Below are positions 9,190 to 18,812 of a stretch of DNA of 64,000 nt, piece by piece; the stretch's first letter is position 1, and each line of letters starts with the position of its first letter. Below the pieces are notes generated by a model, which had not been told where the DNA came from, did not search any database, and worked only from the letters and a program-made list of their open reading frames with translations. Both the position numbers and the translations under genes were made by a program. The stretch is from Herbiconiux flava (lineage in GTDB: Bacteria > Actinomycetota > Actinomycetes > Actinomycetales > Microbacteriaceae). The stretch covers positions 2,480,001 through 2,544,000 of the forward strand of contig NZ_JACCBM010000001.1 of the NCBI RefSeq assembly GCF_013409865.1. Direction: 5' to 3'.

Positions 9190-9251
9190 CACGATCCGGT
9201 CACGATCTCTCGCGCCGGCGCGACACGCCGGGGCTGCAAACGGCGCGGTCG

Positions 9252-9280
9252 TTGCCCCGGGAGGTCTGCGTCGATAGCGT
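9252..9280 (+). promoter_or_regulatory. Promoter for the second MerR gene
   Basis: TTGCCC (9252-9257) and TAGCGT (9275-9280) are separated by exactly 17 bases, the best -35/-10 pair I found in the window. Transcription would start near 9287, about 42 bases before the ATG at 9329. Confidence 0.55.
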
Positions 9281-9328
9281 TGACGTGATGCATCCGGTTC
9301 CGGGTGCGCCCGACGACGGAAGGCCCCG

Positions 9329-9877
9329 ATGAGCGAGCTCAGCCAAGGCGACGATTCTCGCTACGACCTCGGCCTCCTGTTCACCGACGGACTGCCCGAC
9401 CTCGACGACGCGAACGGCTACCGCGGCGCCGTCGCGGCCCGCGCCGCCGGTATCACCTACCGTCAGCTCGACTACTGGGCGCGCACCGCGCTCGTCGAGC
9501 CCACCGTCCGCGGAGCGGCCGGATCCGGCTCGCAGCGCCTCTACGGCTTCCGCGACATCCTCGTGCTCAAGCTCGTGAAGCGCCTGCTCGACACCGGAAT
9601 CTCGCTGCAGCAGATTCGCACGGCCATCAACCAGCTGCGCGAGTCGGGCATCAACGACCTCGCTCAGACGACGCTCATGTCCGACGGCGCCAGCGTCTAC
9701 CTCTGCACCTCCAACGACGAGGTCATCGACCTCGTCAGCCGCGGCCAGGGCGTCTTCGGCATCGCCGTCGGCAAGGTCCTCCGCGAGGTCGAGCACTCCC
9801 TCGTCGACCTCGACTCGGTCGTCACCGACCCGGCCGACGAGCTCGCGGCTCGCCGCGCCTCCCGCAAAGCCGTCTGA
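9329..9877 (+). CDS. MerR-family transcriptional regulator (Rv1830-like)
   Basis: A 182-residue regulator with a MerR DNA-binding domain (AAGITYRQLDYWARTALVEP, residues about 38-57, then GSQRLYGFRDILVLKLVKRLLDTGISLQQI) and a C-terminal effector region (SVYLCTSNDEVIDLVSRGQGVFGIAVG). In M. tuberculosis Rv1827 (garA)-Rv1828-Rv1829-Rv1830 the equivalent gene is Rv1830; here the bifunctional nuclease gene (Rv1829 type) that normally lies between is missing. It has its own promoter. It probably controls growth and division genes, by analogy only. Confidence 0.88.
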   Translation: MSELSQGDDSRYDLGLLFTDGLPDLDDANGYRGAVAARAAGITYRQLDYWARTALVEPTVRGAAGSGSQRLYGFRDILVLKLVKRLLDTGISLQQIRTAINQLRESGINDLAQTTLMSDGASVYLCTSNDEVIDLVSRGQGVFGIAVGKVLREVEHSLVDLDSVVTDPADELAARRASRKAV

Positions 9878-9901
9878 GCCGGTTCCCGCCTTTCCTGCCG
9901 T

Positions 9902-10502
9902 TCAGACGACGGTGGTGAGCACTCCGCCGTCGGCCCGGAGCGCTGCTCCGTTCGTGGCCGATGACCTCGGGCTCGCCAGGTAGGTCACCAGTGCCGCGAT
10001 CTCGGACGGTTCTATGAACCGCTCGAGCAGCGACGTGCGGTTCTCGGCGGCGATCGCGGCTTTGAGGTGCCCGGCCGGTACACCCTGGCCGCGCGCGATG
10101 CGGTCGACCGCCTGGGCGACACCGTCGGAGTAGGTGGGGCCGCCGAGAACGGAGTTGACGGTGACCCCGGTTCCGCGCGTGAGCTTCGCCAGGCCGTTGG
10201 CAACGGCCAGCTGCGCCGTTTTCGTGGCGCCGTAGTGCACCATGTCGGCCGGCACGTTCACGCCCGACTCGCTGCTGATGAAGAGGATCCGGCCCCAGTC
10301 GCTCTCGAGCATCCGGGGCAGCAGATGCCGGGACAGCACCACCCCGCTCATCACGTTCACGCCCGAAGTAGCGTCGCCACTCCTCGTCCAGGACATCGTC
10401 GAAGGCCGCCACCTCGAACAGCCCGACGTTGTTCACCAGGATGTCGACCTCGCCGAGCGCGCCCAGGAGCCGGGCCACCTCGTCGGGACGCTGTATCGAA
10501 GG
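9902..10502 (-). pseudogene. Decayed short-chain dehydrogenase/reductase (SDR)
   Basis: Two reading frames on the minus strand together make the middle and end of an SDR. The upstream frame gives LLGALGEVDILVNNVGLFEV and EEWRRYF; the other frame resumes with VNVMSGVVLSRHLLPRML, the catalytic Ser and YGATK (Tyr/Lys), and ends ALRADGGVLTTVV. The shift falls at a three-base C run at 10,361-10,363; removing one base restores the reading. The N-terminal nucleotide-binding part (about 80 residues with the TGxxxGxG motif) is absent, and the remaining sequence runs straight into the start of the divergent MarR gene. It cannot make an active enzyme. The shift alone could be a sequencing error, but the truncation could not. 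Confidence 0.8.
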
Positions 10503-11009
10503 ATGATCGACGACACCTCGTCAGGTGAGCTGGCCGGCGACGACCTGCAGACATGGGCCGGGCTCGCCACCCTGCTCGAATGGCTGCCGTCCGCGCTCGA
10601 CGCGCAGCTGCTGCGGGACTCGGGCATCACGCATTTCGAGTACGGCATCCTCTATGCACTGGCGGAGGCCGACGAGCGCACCCTGCGTATGAGCGTGCTC
10701 GCGGGATTCGCGAACAGCTCCTTGTCGCGACTGTCCCGCGCCGTCACCCGCCTCGAGAATCGCGGCTGGGTCACCCGCCACCCCGACCCCGCCGACGGCC
10801 GCTACACCCTGGCCGTTCTGACGGCGGCCGGTGTGGAGACCTGCGCCCGGGCCACTCCCGGCCACGTGCAGACCGTGAACCATCTCGCCCTCGACCGCCT
10901 CACGGCCGCCCAGAAGCGCCAGCTCCAGGCCATCACCCGTCGCATCCTCCCCGCCATCGCCCCCGACACGGGGTGGAAGCCACCGACCGCCCACGCGGCC
11001 CGCGACTGA
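10503..11009 (+). CDS. MarR-family transcriptional regulator
   Basis: A 168-residue winged-helix regulator: DSGITHFEYGILYALAEADE, then the recognition region NSSLSRLSRAVTRLENRGWV and the wing RHPDPADGRYTLAVLT. MarR proteins usually repress a divergent gene in response to small phenolic or lipid ligands; here the divergent partner is the broken SDR. The ATG sits directly on the deletion edge of that SDR, so the original intergenic promoter and operator appear to be lost. GAAGG directly abuts the ATG, closer than a normal ribosome site. Whether the gene is still expressed is unclear. Confidence 0.85.
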   Translation: MIDDTSSGELAGDDLQTWAGLATLLEWLPSALDAQLLRDSGITHFEYGILYALAEADERTLRMSVLAGFANSSLSRLSRAVTRLENRGWVTRHPDPADGRYTLAVLTAAGVETCARATPGHVQTVNHLALDRLTAAQKRQLQAITRRILPAIAPDTGWKPPTAHAARD

Positions 11010-11026
11010 GCCCCCGACGCGGCCGG

Positions 11027-11845
11027 CTAGGCCTTGAGGTCGGCGTATTCGCCGACGCGGCCCGTGCGCATGACGCGCTCGAGGAGGAGGTCGAAGTTGC
11101 GGGCCATCTCCTGGGCTCCCTCGCCCGGCCAGACGTGCAGGGGCTTGGCCGCGCCCTGGGCCTGCTGGAGGGAGGTGCGCTCGGGCAGCTGGGGCGAGAG
11201 CACCAGCGGGCCGAACATGTCGCGGAGCTCCTTGATGCGGAACTGGTGCTCGAGCGACTGCGACCGCACGCGGTTCACGATGATGCCGAGGGGCTGCAGA
11301 CGGGGGGAGAGGCCGCGGCGGATCTCCTCGATCGCGCGCAGGGCGCGGTCGGCGGCGGCCACCGAGAACAGGCCGGGCTCGGTCACGACCGTGACGCGGT
11401 CGGATGCGGCCCAGGCGGTGCGCGTGAGCGCGTTCAGCGACGGGGCGCAGTCGATCAGCACGAGGTCGTACTCGCTCTCGACGGTGGCCAGGGCCTCCTC
11501 GAGCTTCCAGATGTCGCGGATCGACGGGTGCGGACCGTCGAAGTTGAGGGCGGAGGGGCTGCCGATCAGGACGTCGATCTTGCCGCCGCGGTCTTTCGTC
11601 CAGCCCGAGGGGGCGATGGCCGCCCGCACGACCTTCTCCTTGGGAGAGGCCAGCACGTCGGCCACGTTGAGGTGGCCGGCGACACGGATGTCCATGCCGG
11701 TGGACACGTCGGACTGGGGGTCGAGGTCGACCACGAGGGTGCGGAGACCCTTGGCGAACGCGGCGGAAGCGAGCCCGAGCGTCACTGTGGTCTTGCCCAC
11801 ACCCCCCTTGAGGGAAGAGACGCTGAGTACATGCACAGTCGACAA
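11027..11845 (-). CDS. ParA/MinD-family ATPase
   Basis: A 272-residue P-loop ATPase with a deviant Walker A motif SLKGGVGKTT (residues 11-20), VVDLDPQSDVS (Walker A' region) and LVLIDCAPSLN (Walker B). It resembles chromosomal ParA-like proteins that position cargo on the nucleoid. The TTG at 11,845 is chosen because GAAGG lies five bases upstream and gives MSTVHVLSVSSLKGG; GTG 11,836 is an alternative. No parB is adjacent, so it is probably an orphan ParA rather than the chromosome-partition gene. It is divergent from pyc with only about 67 bases between. Confidence 0.88.
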   Translation of the reverse strand: MSTVHVLSVSSLKGGVGKTTVTLGLASAAFAKGLRTLVVDLDPQSDVSTGMDIRVAGHLNVADVLASPKEKVVRAAIAPSGWTKDRGGKIDVLIGSPSALNFDGPHPSIRDIWKLEEALATVESEYDLVLIDCAPSLNALTRTAWAASDRVTVVTEPGLFSVAAADRALRAIEEIRRGLSPRLQPLGIIVNRVRSQSLEHQFRIKELRDMFGPLVLSPQLPERTSLQQAQGAAKPLHVWPGEGAQEMARNFDLLLERVMRTGRVGEYADLKA

Positions 11846-11912
11846 CGTTACCTTCACTAGGCTTTGACTACCTAACTGTTCGCTGTACGCGCATGCGCCT
11901 CGAAAGGTCTCC

Positions 11913-14900
11913 ATGTTCACGAAGATTCTGGTCGCCAATCGCGGGGAGATCGCGATCCGCGCTTTCCGGGCCGCGTACGAGCTGGGTGCGAAGACCGTCG
12001 CGGTGTTCCCGTACGAGGATCGCAACTCGATGCACCGCCTCAAGGCGGACGAGGCGTACCAGATCGGTGAGGTCGGGCATCCGGTGCGCGCCTACCTCGA
12101 CGTGAGCGAGATCATCCGGGTGGCGAAGGAGTCGGGCGCCGACGCGATCTACCCCGGCTACGGCTTCCTGTCGGAGAACCCCGAGCTCGCGAAGGCGGCC
12201 GCCGAGAACGGCATCACGTTCATCGGCCCTGGCGAGCACGTGCTCGAGATGGCGGGCAACAAGGTCACGGCGAAGGAGCACGCGATCGCGGCGGGGGTGC
12301 CGGTGCTGAAGTCCTCGCCGGCGACGACCGACCTCGACGTGCTGATCGCCGCGGCCGACGAGATCGGCTTCCCGGTGTTCGCGAAGGCCGTCGCGGGCGG
12401 CGGCGGGCGGGGGATGCGCCGGGTCGAGACCCGCGAGGAGCTCCGGGGTGCGCTCGAGGCCGCCATGCGGGAGGCCGACAGCGCCTTCGGCGACGCCACG
12501 ATGTTCCTCGAGCAGGCGGTGCTCAGGCCCCGGCACATCGAGGTGCAGATCCTGGCCGACTCGACGGGGGAGACCCTGCACCTGTTCGAGCGCGACTGCT
12601 CGGTGCAGCGCCGCAACCAGAAGGTCGTCGAGATCGCCCCGGCGCCGAACATCAGCGACGAGCTGCGCGAGGCCCTGCACGCGGATGCGATCACGTTCGC
12701 GAAGTCGATCGGCTACGTGAACGCGGGCACGGTCGAGTTCCTGGTCGACACTGTCGGCGAGCGGGCCGGTCAGCACGTGTTCATCGAGATGAACCCGCGC
12801 ATCCAGGTCGAGCACACGGTCACCGAAGAGGTCACCGACGTCGACCTCGTGCAGTCGCAGATGCTCATCGCCTCCGGCAGCACCTTCGACGAGCTCGGGA
12901 TGCACCAGGACGACATCGTGCTGCACGGCGCCGCCCTGCAGTGCCGCATCACCACGGAGGACCCGACCGCGGGCTTCCGCCCCGACACCGGCAAGATCGC
13001 CGCCTACCGCTCGCCGGGCGGCGCGGGCGTGCGGCTCGATGGCGGCACCGTCGACGTCGGCGCGCAGATCTCACCCCATTTCGACTCGATGCTCGCGAAG
13101 ATGACCTGCCGCGGCCGCGACTTCCCGGCCGCCGTGCGACGGGCGCGCCGCGCTCTGGCGGAGTTCCGCATCCGGGGCGTGTCCACGAACATCCCGTTCC
13201 TGCAGGGAGTGCTCGACGATCCGTCGTTCGCCGCCGGCGACCTGAGCACGAGCTTCATCGAGGAGCGGCCGCAGCTCTTGGCCGGGCATCCGTCGAAAGA
13301 CCGGGGCACGAAGATCCTGAACTGGCTCGCCGACGTCACGGTGAACCAGCAGAACGGGCCGCGCACGGTGACCGTGCATCCGGTCGACAAGCTGCCCGCC
13401 GTCGATCTCAGTGTTCCCGCCCCCGCCGGCAGCCGGCAGAGGCTGCTCGAGCTCGGCCCGGTCGGGTTCGCCGAGGCGCTGCGGGCGCAGACCGCCCTCG
13501 CGGTGACCGAGACGACGATGCGGGATGCCCACCAGTCCCTCCTCGCGACCCGCGTGCGCACCCGCGACCTCGTCGCGGTCGCGCCCTACGTCGCCCGGCT
13601 CACCCCCGAGCTGTGGAGCGTCGAGGCGTGGGGCGGCGCGACCTACGACGTGGCGCTGCGCTTCCTGGGGGAGGACCCGTGGGAGCGCCTCGCCGTGCTG
13701 CGGGAGGCCCTGCCGAACGTGGCGATCCAGATGCTGCTCCGAGGCCGCAACACCGTCGGCTACACCCCGTACCCCACCGAGGTGACCGACGCCTTCGTGC
13801 GCGAGGCCGCCGCGACCGGCGTCGACGTCTTCCGCATCTTCGACGCCCTCAACGACGTGAACCAGATGCGCCCCGCGATCGAGTCGGTGCTCGCCACCGG
13901 CAGCACGATCGCCGAGGTCGCCGTCTGCTACACCGGCGACCTCCTCGACCCGGCCGAAGACCTCTACACCCTCGACTACTACCTGCGCCTGGCCGACGAG
14001 ATCGTCACGGCCGGCGCGCACGTGCTGGCGATCAAGGACATGGCGGGGCTGCTGCGCCCGGCCGCCGCCGCGAAGCTCGTGTCGGCCCTCCGGGAGCGGT
14101 TCGACCTGCCGGTGCACGTGCACACGCACGACACCGCGGGTGGGCAGCTCGCGACGCTGCTCGCCGCCAGTGCGGTGGGCGCGGACGCGGTCGACGTGGC
14201 CAGCGCACCGATGGCCGGCACCACGAGTCAACCGAGCGCATCCGCTCTGGTCGCCGCGCTCGCCCACACCGAGCGCGACACCGGTCTGTCGTTGAGGGCC
14301 GTGAGCGACCTCGAGCCGTACTGGGAGGCCGTGCGCCAGGTCTACCGCCCGTTCGAGTCGGGCCTCGCGGGCCCCACGGGCCGTGTCTACAACCACGAGA
14401 TCCCGGGCGGGCAGCTGTCGAACCTGCGTCAGCAGGCGATCGCGCTGGGTCTCGCCGACGACTTCGAGCGGGTGGAGGACCTGTACGCCGCCGCGAACAA
14501 GATCCTCGGCCGCATCCCGAAGGTCACCCCCTCGTCGAAGGTGGTCGGCGACCTCGCCCTGCACCTCGCGGCGGTGAAGGCCGACCCGGCCGACTTCGAA
14601 GAGAACCCGGGCAACTACGACATCCCCGACTCGGTCGTCGGCTTCATGGCCGGCGAGCTCGGCGAGTTGCCCGGCGGCTGGCCCGAGCCGTTCCGCACCA
14701 AGGTGCTCGCGGGCCGCGACGTGAAGGTCGGGGTCACCCCGGTCGACGACGCCGACCTGGCCGCGATCGCTCCGGATGCCGACGGCCGCGAGCGGCGTGC
14801 GACCCTGAACCGGCTGCTGTTCCCGGCCCCGACCCGCACCTTCGAGCAGCTGCGCGAGCTGTTCGGCGACCTCTCCGTGGTCGACACCGTCGACTACCTC

Positions 14901-15326
14901 TACGGCCTCCAGCAGGGCACCGAGCACGTGGTCGAGATCGCCCGCGGCGTGCGCCTGTTCGTCGGCCTCGAGGCCATCGGCGAGGTCGACGAGAAGGGTG
15001 AGCGCACCGTCATGACGACCTTGAACGGCCAGCTGCGCCCGGTGAACGTGCGCGACCGTTCGGTGAAGGTCGAGACCAAGACGGCCGAGAAGGCGGATGC
15101 GGCCCAGCCCGGGCAGGTGCCGGCTCCGTTCTCCGGCGTCGTCACCGTGAAGGTCGCGGTGGGCGACACCGTCGCCGCCGGCGCCCCGGTCGCGACCATC
15201 GAGGCGATGAAGATGGAGGCCGCGATCACCACCCCGATCGCCGGCACCGTCTCCCGCCTCGCCATCCCCACCACCCAGCAGGTCGAAGCCGGCGACCTGA
15301 TCGCCGTGGTGACCCCCGCATCCTGA
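11913..15326 (+). CDS. pyc: Pyruvate carboxylase
   Basis: A 1137-residue single-chain enzyme, the normal length. Residues 1 to about 455 are the ATP-grasp biotin carboxylase domain (starts [56 protein letters not shown]). From about 529 is the metal-dependent carboxyltransferase domain ([24 protein letters not shown]). The C-terminal biotinyl domain has EAMKMEA with the modified Lys at about 1100. It carboxylates pyruvate to oxaloacetate with ATP and bicarbonate to replenish the TCA cycle in the cytoplasm. It is followed by peptide deformylase 38 bases later. Confidence 0.98.
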   Translation: MFTKILVANRGEIAIRAFRAAYELGAKTVAVFPYEDRNSMHRLKADEAYQIGEVGHPVRAYLDVSEIIRVAKESGADAIYPGYGFLSENPELAKAAAENGITFIGPGEHVLEMAGNKVTAKEHAIAAGVPVLKSSPATTDLDVLIAAADEIGFPVFAKAVAGGGGRGMRRVETREELRGALEAAMREADSAFGDATMFLEQAVLRPRHIEVQILADSTGETLHLFERDCSVQRRNQKVVEIAPAPNISDELREALHADAITFAKSIGYVNAGTVEFLVDTVGERAGQHVFIEMNPRIQVEHTVTEEVTDVDLVQSQMLIASGSTFDELGMHQDDIVLHGAALQCRITTEDPTAGFRPDTGKIAAYRSPGGAGVRLDGGTVDVGAQISPHFDSMLAKMTCRGRDFPAAVRRARRALAEFRIRGVSTNIPFLQGVLDDPSFAAGDLSTSFIEERPQLLAGHPSKDRGTKILNWLADVTVNQQNGPRTVTVHPVDKLPAVDLSVPAPAGSRQRLLELGPVGFAEALRAQTALAVTETTMRDAHQSLLATRVRTRDLVAVAPYVARLTPELWSVEAWGGATYDVALRFLGEDPWERLAVLREALPNVAIQMLLRGRNTVGYTPYPTEVTDAFVREAAATGVDVFRIFDALNDVNQMRPAIESVLATGSTIAEVAVCYTGDLLDPAEDLYTLDYYLRLADEIVTAGAHVLAIKDMAGLLRPAAAAKLVSALRERFDLPVHVHTHDTAGGQLATLLAASAVGADAVDVASAPMAGTTSQPSASALVAALAHTERDTGLSLRAVSDLEPYWEAVRQVYRPFESGLAGPTGRVYNHEIPGGQLSNLRQQAIALGLADDFERVEDLYAAANKILGRIPKVTPSSKVVGDLALHLAAVKADPADFEENPGNYDIPDSVVGFMAGELGELPGGWPEPFRTKVLAGRDVKVGVTPVDDADLAAIAPDADGRERRATLNRLLFPAPTRTFEQLRELFGDLSVVDTVDYLYGLQQGTEHVVEIARGVRLFVGLEAIGEVDEKGERTVMTTLNGQLRPVNVRDRSVKVETKTAEKADAAQPGQVPAPFSGVVTVKVAVGDTVAAGAPVATIEAMKMEAAITTPIAGTVSRLAIPTTQQVEAGDLIAVVTPAS

Positions 15327-15364
15327 GCACCCACCCCCGTCATCTTCGAAAGAGAACCACCGCT

Positions 15365-15856
15365 GTGACTGTTCGCGAGATCCGCCTGTTCGGCGACCCC
15401 GTGCTGAAGACCGTGTCCGACCCGATCGTGGAGATCGACGACCGGGTGCGCGCCCTCGTCGAGGACCTGCTCGACAGCGTGAAGGTGCCCGGCCGGGCCG
15501 GTGTGGCCGCCGCGCAGATTGGGGTCAACCTCCGGGCGTTCAGCTACAACGTCGACGGTCAGGTCGGGTACATCCTGAACCCCGTGCTCGTCGAGACCTC
15601 GGGCGAACCCGAGCTCGTCGACGAGGGCTGCCTCTCGGTGCCCGAGCTCTGGTTCAAGACGAGCCGGTACCCCTACGCGAAGGCGCGCGGCATCGACCTC
15701 GACGGCAACGAGGTCGTCGTCGAGGGCACGGGCGTGCTTGCGCAGGCGCTGCAGCACGAGACCGACCACCTCGACGGCCTGCTCTACCTCGACCGTCTCG
15801 ACAAGCCCACCCGCCGCGAGGCCATGCGGCAGGTGCGCGAGTCGAACTGGTTCTGA
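15365..15856 (+). CDS. def: Peptide deformylase
   Basis: A 163-residue metalloprotease that removes the formyl group from nascent N-terminal Met. Motif 1 is GVAAAQIG (about 46-53), a variant of GxGLAAxQ; motif 2 is EGCLS (87-91) with the metal-binding Cys; motif 3 is HETDH (131-135) with the two metal-binding His and the catalytic Glu. The GTG start follows an AAAGAGAA purine run. It is not in the usual def-fmt pair but follows pyc. A second def may exist elsewhere in the genome. Confidence 0.96.
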   Translation: MTVREIRLFGDPVLKTVSDPIVEIDDRVRALVEDLLDSVKVPGRAGVAAAQIGVNLRAFSYNVDGQVGYILNPVLVETSGEPELVDEGCLSVPELWFKTSRYPYAKARGIDLDGNEVVVEGTGVLAQALQHETDHLDGLLYLDRLDKPTRREAMRQVRESNWF

Positions 15857-15863
15857 CCGGTGT

Positions 15864-15897
15864 GGTGCAGGGGCGACGGATGCGCGGCCCCTGCACC
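15864..15897. terminator. Hairpin between convergent def and acyl-CoA ligase genes
   Basis: A perfect 11-base-pair stem: GGTGCAGGGGC (15,864-15,874) pairs with GCCCCTGCACC (15,887-15,897) across a 12-base loop. There is no T-run on either side. Its position between two gene ends suggests a bidirectional terminator. Confidence 0.6.
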
Positions 15898-15912
15898 GGG
15901 GTCTGACGACCC

Positions 15913-15941
15913 TCCGGCTCAGAACACTGTCCGGCTCAGAA
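15913..15941 (-). repeat. Short duplication over the acyl-CoA ligase stop codon
   Basis: TCCGGCTCAGAA occurs at 15,913-15,924 and again at 15,930-15,941, a 17-base period. The second copy contains the TGA stop of the ligase gene (read on the minus strand); the first lies just beyond it. Confidence 0.8.
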
Positions 15942-17759
15942 GACCAGGGACTGGCCCTCGGTGGCCGGGGCCGCCGAGTAGATGCCGTCGACGACCGCCG
16001 CGTAGTCCTTGAGGATCACGTTGCGCTTGATCGACATCTTGGGCGTGAGGTGCCCGCTGTCCTCGGTGAACTCGTCGGTGAGCACCACGAACTTGCGGAT
16101 CGACTCGGCCCGCGAGACGAGGGCGTTCGCCGTGTCGACGGCGCGCTGGATCTCGGCCAGCACCGCCGGGTTGACGGCCGCCTCGGTGAGGCTCATCGTC
16201 GCATCCTGGCCGTTGTTGTTCAGCCACACGGGCAGCATCTCGGAGTCGAGCGTGATCAGCGCCGAGATGAAGGGGCGCTGGTCGCCGACCACGACGACCT
16301 GGCCCACGACCGGGTTCGCGCGGATCGGGTCCTCGAGCACGGCCGGGGCGACGTTCTTGCCGCCGGCGGTGACGATGATCTCCTTCTTGCGGCCGGTGAT
16401 GGTGAGGAAGCCGTCGTCGTCGAGGGTGCCGATGTCGCCCGTCTTGAACCACTCCCCGTCCATCACCTCGGCGGTCGCCTCGGGGTTGTTCCAGTAGCCC
16501 GCGAACACGTTGACCCCCTTGATCAGGATCTCGCCGTCGCCCGCGAGCTTCACCGCGACGCCCGGCAGCGGGGGGCCGACGGTGCCGATCTTGAACTGCT
16601 CGGGCACGTTGACGGTGGCCGGCGCGGTGGTCTCGGTGAGGCCGTAGCCCTCGAGGATCTTGACGCCGAGGCTGCGGTAGAAGTGACCGAGGTGGTGGCC
16701 GAGCGGGGCCGAGCCCGAGACGGCGTACTTGACGCGTCCGCCCAGGGCGGCCCGGAGCTTGGACAGCACGAGCCGGTCGAGCACGGCGAAGCGCAGCTTC
16801 AGCCCGAGCGGCACGTGCCCGGCGTCCAGCGCCTCGGAGTGCTGCACGGCGACCGCCGCAGCGGCCCGGAAGATCTTGCCCTTGCCGCCGGCCTCGGCCT
16901 TCTGCTCGGACGAGTTGTAGACCTTCTCGAACACGCGTGGCACCGCGAGCAGGAAGGTCGGCTTGAACGACCCGAGGGCCGGCAGCAGGTTCTTCGTGTT
17001 CGACTCGTGGCCGACCTTCACGCCGCTGTACACCGACAGCACCGAGATGAAGCGCGCGTAGACGTGGGCGGTGGTGACGAACAGCAGCGTCGACGACCCG
17101 GGCGCGAGCACGTCGGCCATCGAGACCGCGGCGTTGCGGCTCAGCTCGACGAAGTTCGAGTGGGTCAGCACGCAGCCCTTCGGGCGCCCCATCGTGCCCG
17201 AGGTGTAGATGAGCGTGGCCAGGTCGGAGCCCTGGGCGAGGTTGCGCCGGCGCTCGACCTCGTCGTCGGACACCGCACCCCCCGTCGCCGCGAGCTTGTC
17301 GAGGTCTCCCAGGTCGACCTGCCAGACGCGGGTGACCAGCGGCAGGTCGGCGTGGATCTCGTCGAAGCGGGCGAAGTGGTCGGCCGTCTCGACGATGATG
17401 GCGGTCGCACCCGAATCGCTCAGGTTCCACTGCACCTGGGCGGGGGAGGACGTCTCGTAGATCGGCACCAGCACGGCACCGGCGAACCAGGTCGCGAAGT
17501 CGATCAGCGTCCACTCGTAGCGGGTGTGGCACATCAGGCCGATCTTGTCGCCCGGCTCGATGCCGGCCGCGATCAGGCCCTTGGCGACGGCCTTCACCTG
17601 GGTGAGGAACTCGGCGGCGGTGATGTCGCGCCAACCGCCGTTCTCGGGCACCGCGAACAGCGGCTGATCGGGGGCCTTGCGCACCCGCTCGACGAGCAGG
17701 TCGGTGACGTTCGCCCCCGGGTCGGCGGCGACGGCGGCAGGATTCTCGTACTGGTCCAC
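15936..17759 (-). CDS. Long-chain fatty acid--CoA ligase (AMP-forming)
   Basis: A 607-residue adenylate-forming enzyme that activates fatty acids to acyl-AMP and then acyl-CoA. It has the P-loop TLIYTSGTMGRPKGC, the segment EGYGLTETTAP, GEWFKTGDIGTLDDDGF and the hinge ITGRKKEIIVTAGGKNVAP. The length and the insertion pattern match bacterial FadD15-type long-chain ligases. The GTG start has AAGGAG at the right distance. It is divergent from the ROK glucokinase. Chain length preference is not readable. It is probably membrane-associated but has no signal peptide. Confidence 0.93.
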   Translation of the reverse strand: MDQYENPAAVAADPGANVTDLLVERVRKAPDQPLFAVPENGGWRDITAAEFLTQVKAVAKGLIAAGIEPGDKIGLMCHTRYEWTLIDFATWFAGAVLVPIYETSSPAQVQWNLSDSGATAIIVETADHFARFDEIHADLPLVTRVWQVDLGDLDKLAATGGAVSDDEVERRRNLAQGSDLATLIYTSGTMGRPKGCVLTHSNFVELSRNAAVSMADVLAPGSSTLLFVTTAHVYARFISVLSVYSGVKVGHESNTKNLLPALGSFKPTFLLAVPRVFEKVYNSSEQKAEAGGKGKIFRAAAAVAVQHSEALDAGHVPLGLKLRFAVLDRLVLSKLRAALGGRVKYAVSGSAPLGHHLGHFYRSLGVKILEGYGLTETTAPATVNVPEQFKIGTVGPPLPGVAVKLAGDGEILIKGVNVFAGYWNNPEATAEVMDGEWFKTGDIGTLDDDGFLTITGRKKEIIVTAGGKNVAPAVLEDPIRANPVVGQVVVVGDQRPFISALITLDSEMLPVWLNNNGQDATMSLTEAAVNPAVLAEIQRAVDTANALVSRAESIRKFVVLTDEFTEDSGHLTPKMSIKRNVILKDYAAVVDGIYSAAPATEGQSLVF

Positions 17760-17862
17760 GGCAGCTCCTTCGGTACCGGTCAGGTTCTTCTCCTCTACAC
17801 TCTACTTGGTGCGCTCGGGGCTTCCCTGGGCGCACGTTTCGCCCGGTCGGAAGGAACCATCC

Positions 17863-18810
17863 ATGCGCGCCATCGGCATCGACATCGGCGGCACGAAGAT
17901 TGCCGGGGCCGTCGTCGACGAGTTCGGCACGATCGTCAAGCACGACCGCACGCCGACCATCGCGGCCGAGCCGCAGGTCATCGAGGACTCGGTCGTGGCG
18001 ATGGTGCAGAGCCTGGCCGAGGGCGAGGAGATCGCCGCGGTCGGCGTGGCCGCCGCCGGCTTCATCGACGCCTCCCAGTCGGTCGTCTACTACGCCCCGA
18101 ACATCAACTGGCGGAACGAGCCGTTCCGCGAGAAGCTGCAGGACCGTCTCGGCATGCACATCATCGTCGAGAACGACGCGAACGCCGCCGGCTGGGCCGA
18201 GTTCCGCTTCGGCGCGGGGCGGCTCGTCAGCGACATGGTCATGCTCACCATCGGCACGGGCGTCGGCGGCGCGATCGTCAGCGGTGACCGCCTGTTCCGC
18301 GGGGGCTTCGGCGCCGGCGCCGAGCTGGGGCACATGCGGGTGGTGCCGGGCGGTCTGCCCTGCGGATGCGGGGCCCACGGCTGCATCGAGCAGTACGGCT
18401 CCGGCCGAGCGCTGCTCCGGCTCGCGAACGAGCTGGCCGACGCGGGCGGCATCGGTCAGGTGCTGGCCTCGGTGCGGCAGCGGAAGGGCGTGCTCACCGG
18501 TCAGGACGTCAGCGAGCTGGTGACCATCGGCGATCCCGGCGCCCTGTCCGCCCTCCGCACCCTCGGCACCTGGATCGGCCAGGCCTGCGCCAGTCTCGGC
18601 GCGGTGCTCGACCCGCAGCTGTTCGTGATCGGCGGCGGGGTCGCCCAGGCCGGCGACCTGCTGCTCGACCCCATCCGCCAGTCGTTCCTGGAGAGCCTGC
18701 CGGCTCGCGGGTACCACCCCGAACCCTCGTTCGCGATCGCCGAGCTCGTCAACGACGCCGGTGTCGTCGGCGCCGCCGACCTCGCCCGTCAGTACGCAGA
18801 ATCGATCTGA
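17863..18810 (+). CDS. glk: ROK-family glucokinase
   Basis: A 315-residue sugar kinase: phosphate-1 motif IGIDIGGTKIAG (4-15), catalytic ENDANAAGWAE, and the ROK zinc motif CGCGAHGCIE (Cys167, 169, 174). It phosphorylates glucose with ATP in the cytoplasm. The start was placed at ATG 17,863 because GGAAGGAA lies just upstream, rather than at earlier in-frame codons. The next gene (PlsC) begins three bases after its stop, so they are likely cotranscribed. It has no N-terminal helix-turn-helix, so it is an enzyme rather than a ROK repressor. Confidence 0.93.
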   Translation: MRAIGIDIGGTKIAGAVVDEFGTIVKHDRTPTIAAEPQVIEDSVVAMVQSLAEGEEIAAVGVAAAGFIDASQSVVYYAPNINWRNEPFREKLQDRLGMHIIVENDANAAGWAEFRFGAGRLVSDMVMLTIGTGVGGAIVSGDRLFRGGFGAGAELGHMRVVPGGLPCGCGAHGCIEQYGSGRALLRLANELADAGGIGQVLASVRQRKGVLTGQDVSELVTIGDPGALSALRTLGTWIGQACASLGAVLDPQLFVIGGGVAQAGDLLLDPIRQSFLESLPARGYHPEPSFAIAELVNDAGVVGAADLARQYAESI

Positions 18811-18812
18811 GC

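Noticed and set aside
12941..15001. Long plus-strand frame inside pyruvate carboxylase.
   Set aside because: It overlaps the biotin carboxylase and carboxyltransferase domains in another frame and is Arg/Pro-rich with no similarity to any fold.
17677..17862. Upstream extension of the glucokinase frame, starting inside the ligase gene.
   Set aside because: The ATG at 17,863 has a strong ribosome site and gives the canonical ROK N-terminus; the extension is antisense to the ligase.
15919..18717. A 932-codon minus-strand frame over the acyl-CoA ligase and glucokinase.
   Set aside because: Both real genes in the region have complete motifs; this frame is a compositional shadow.
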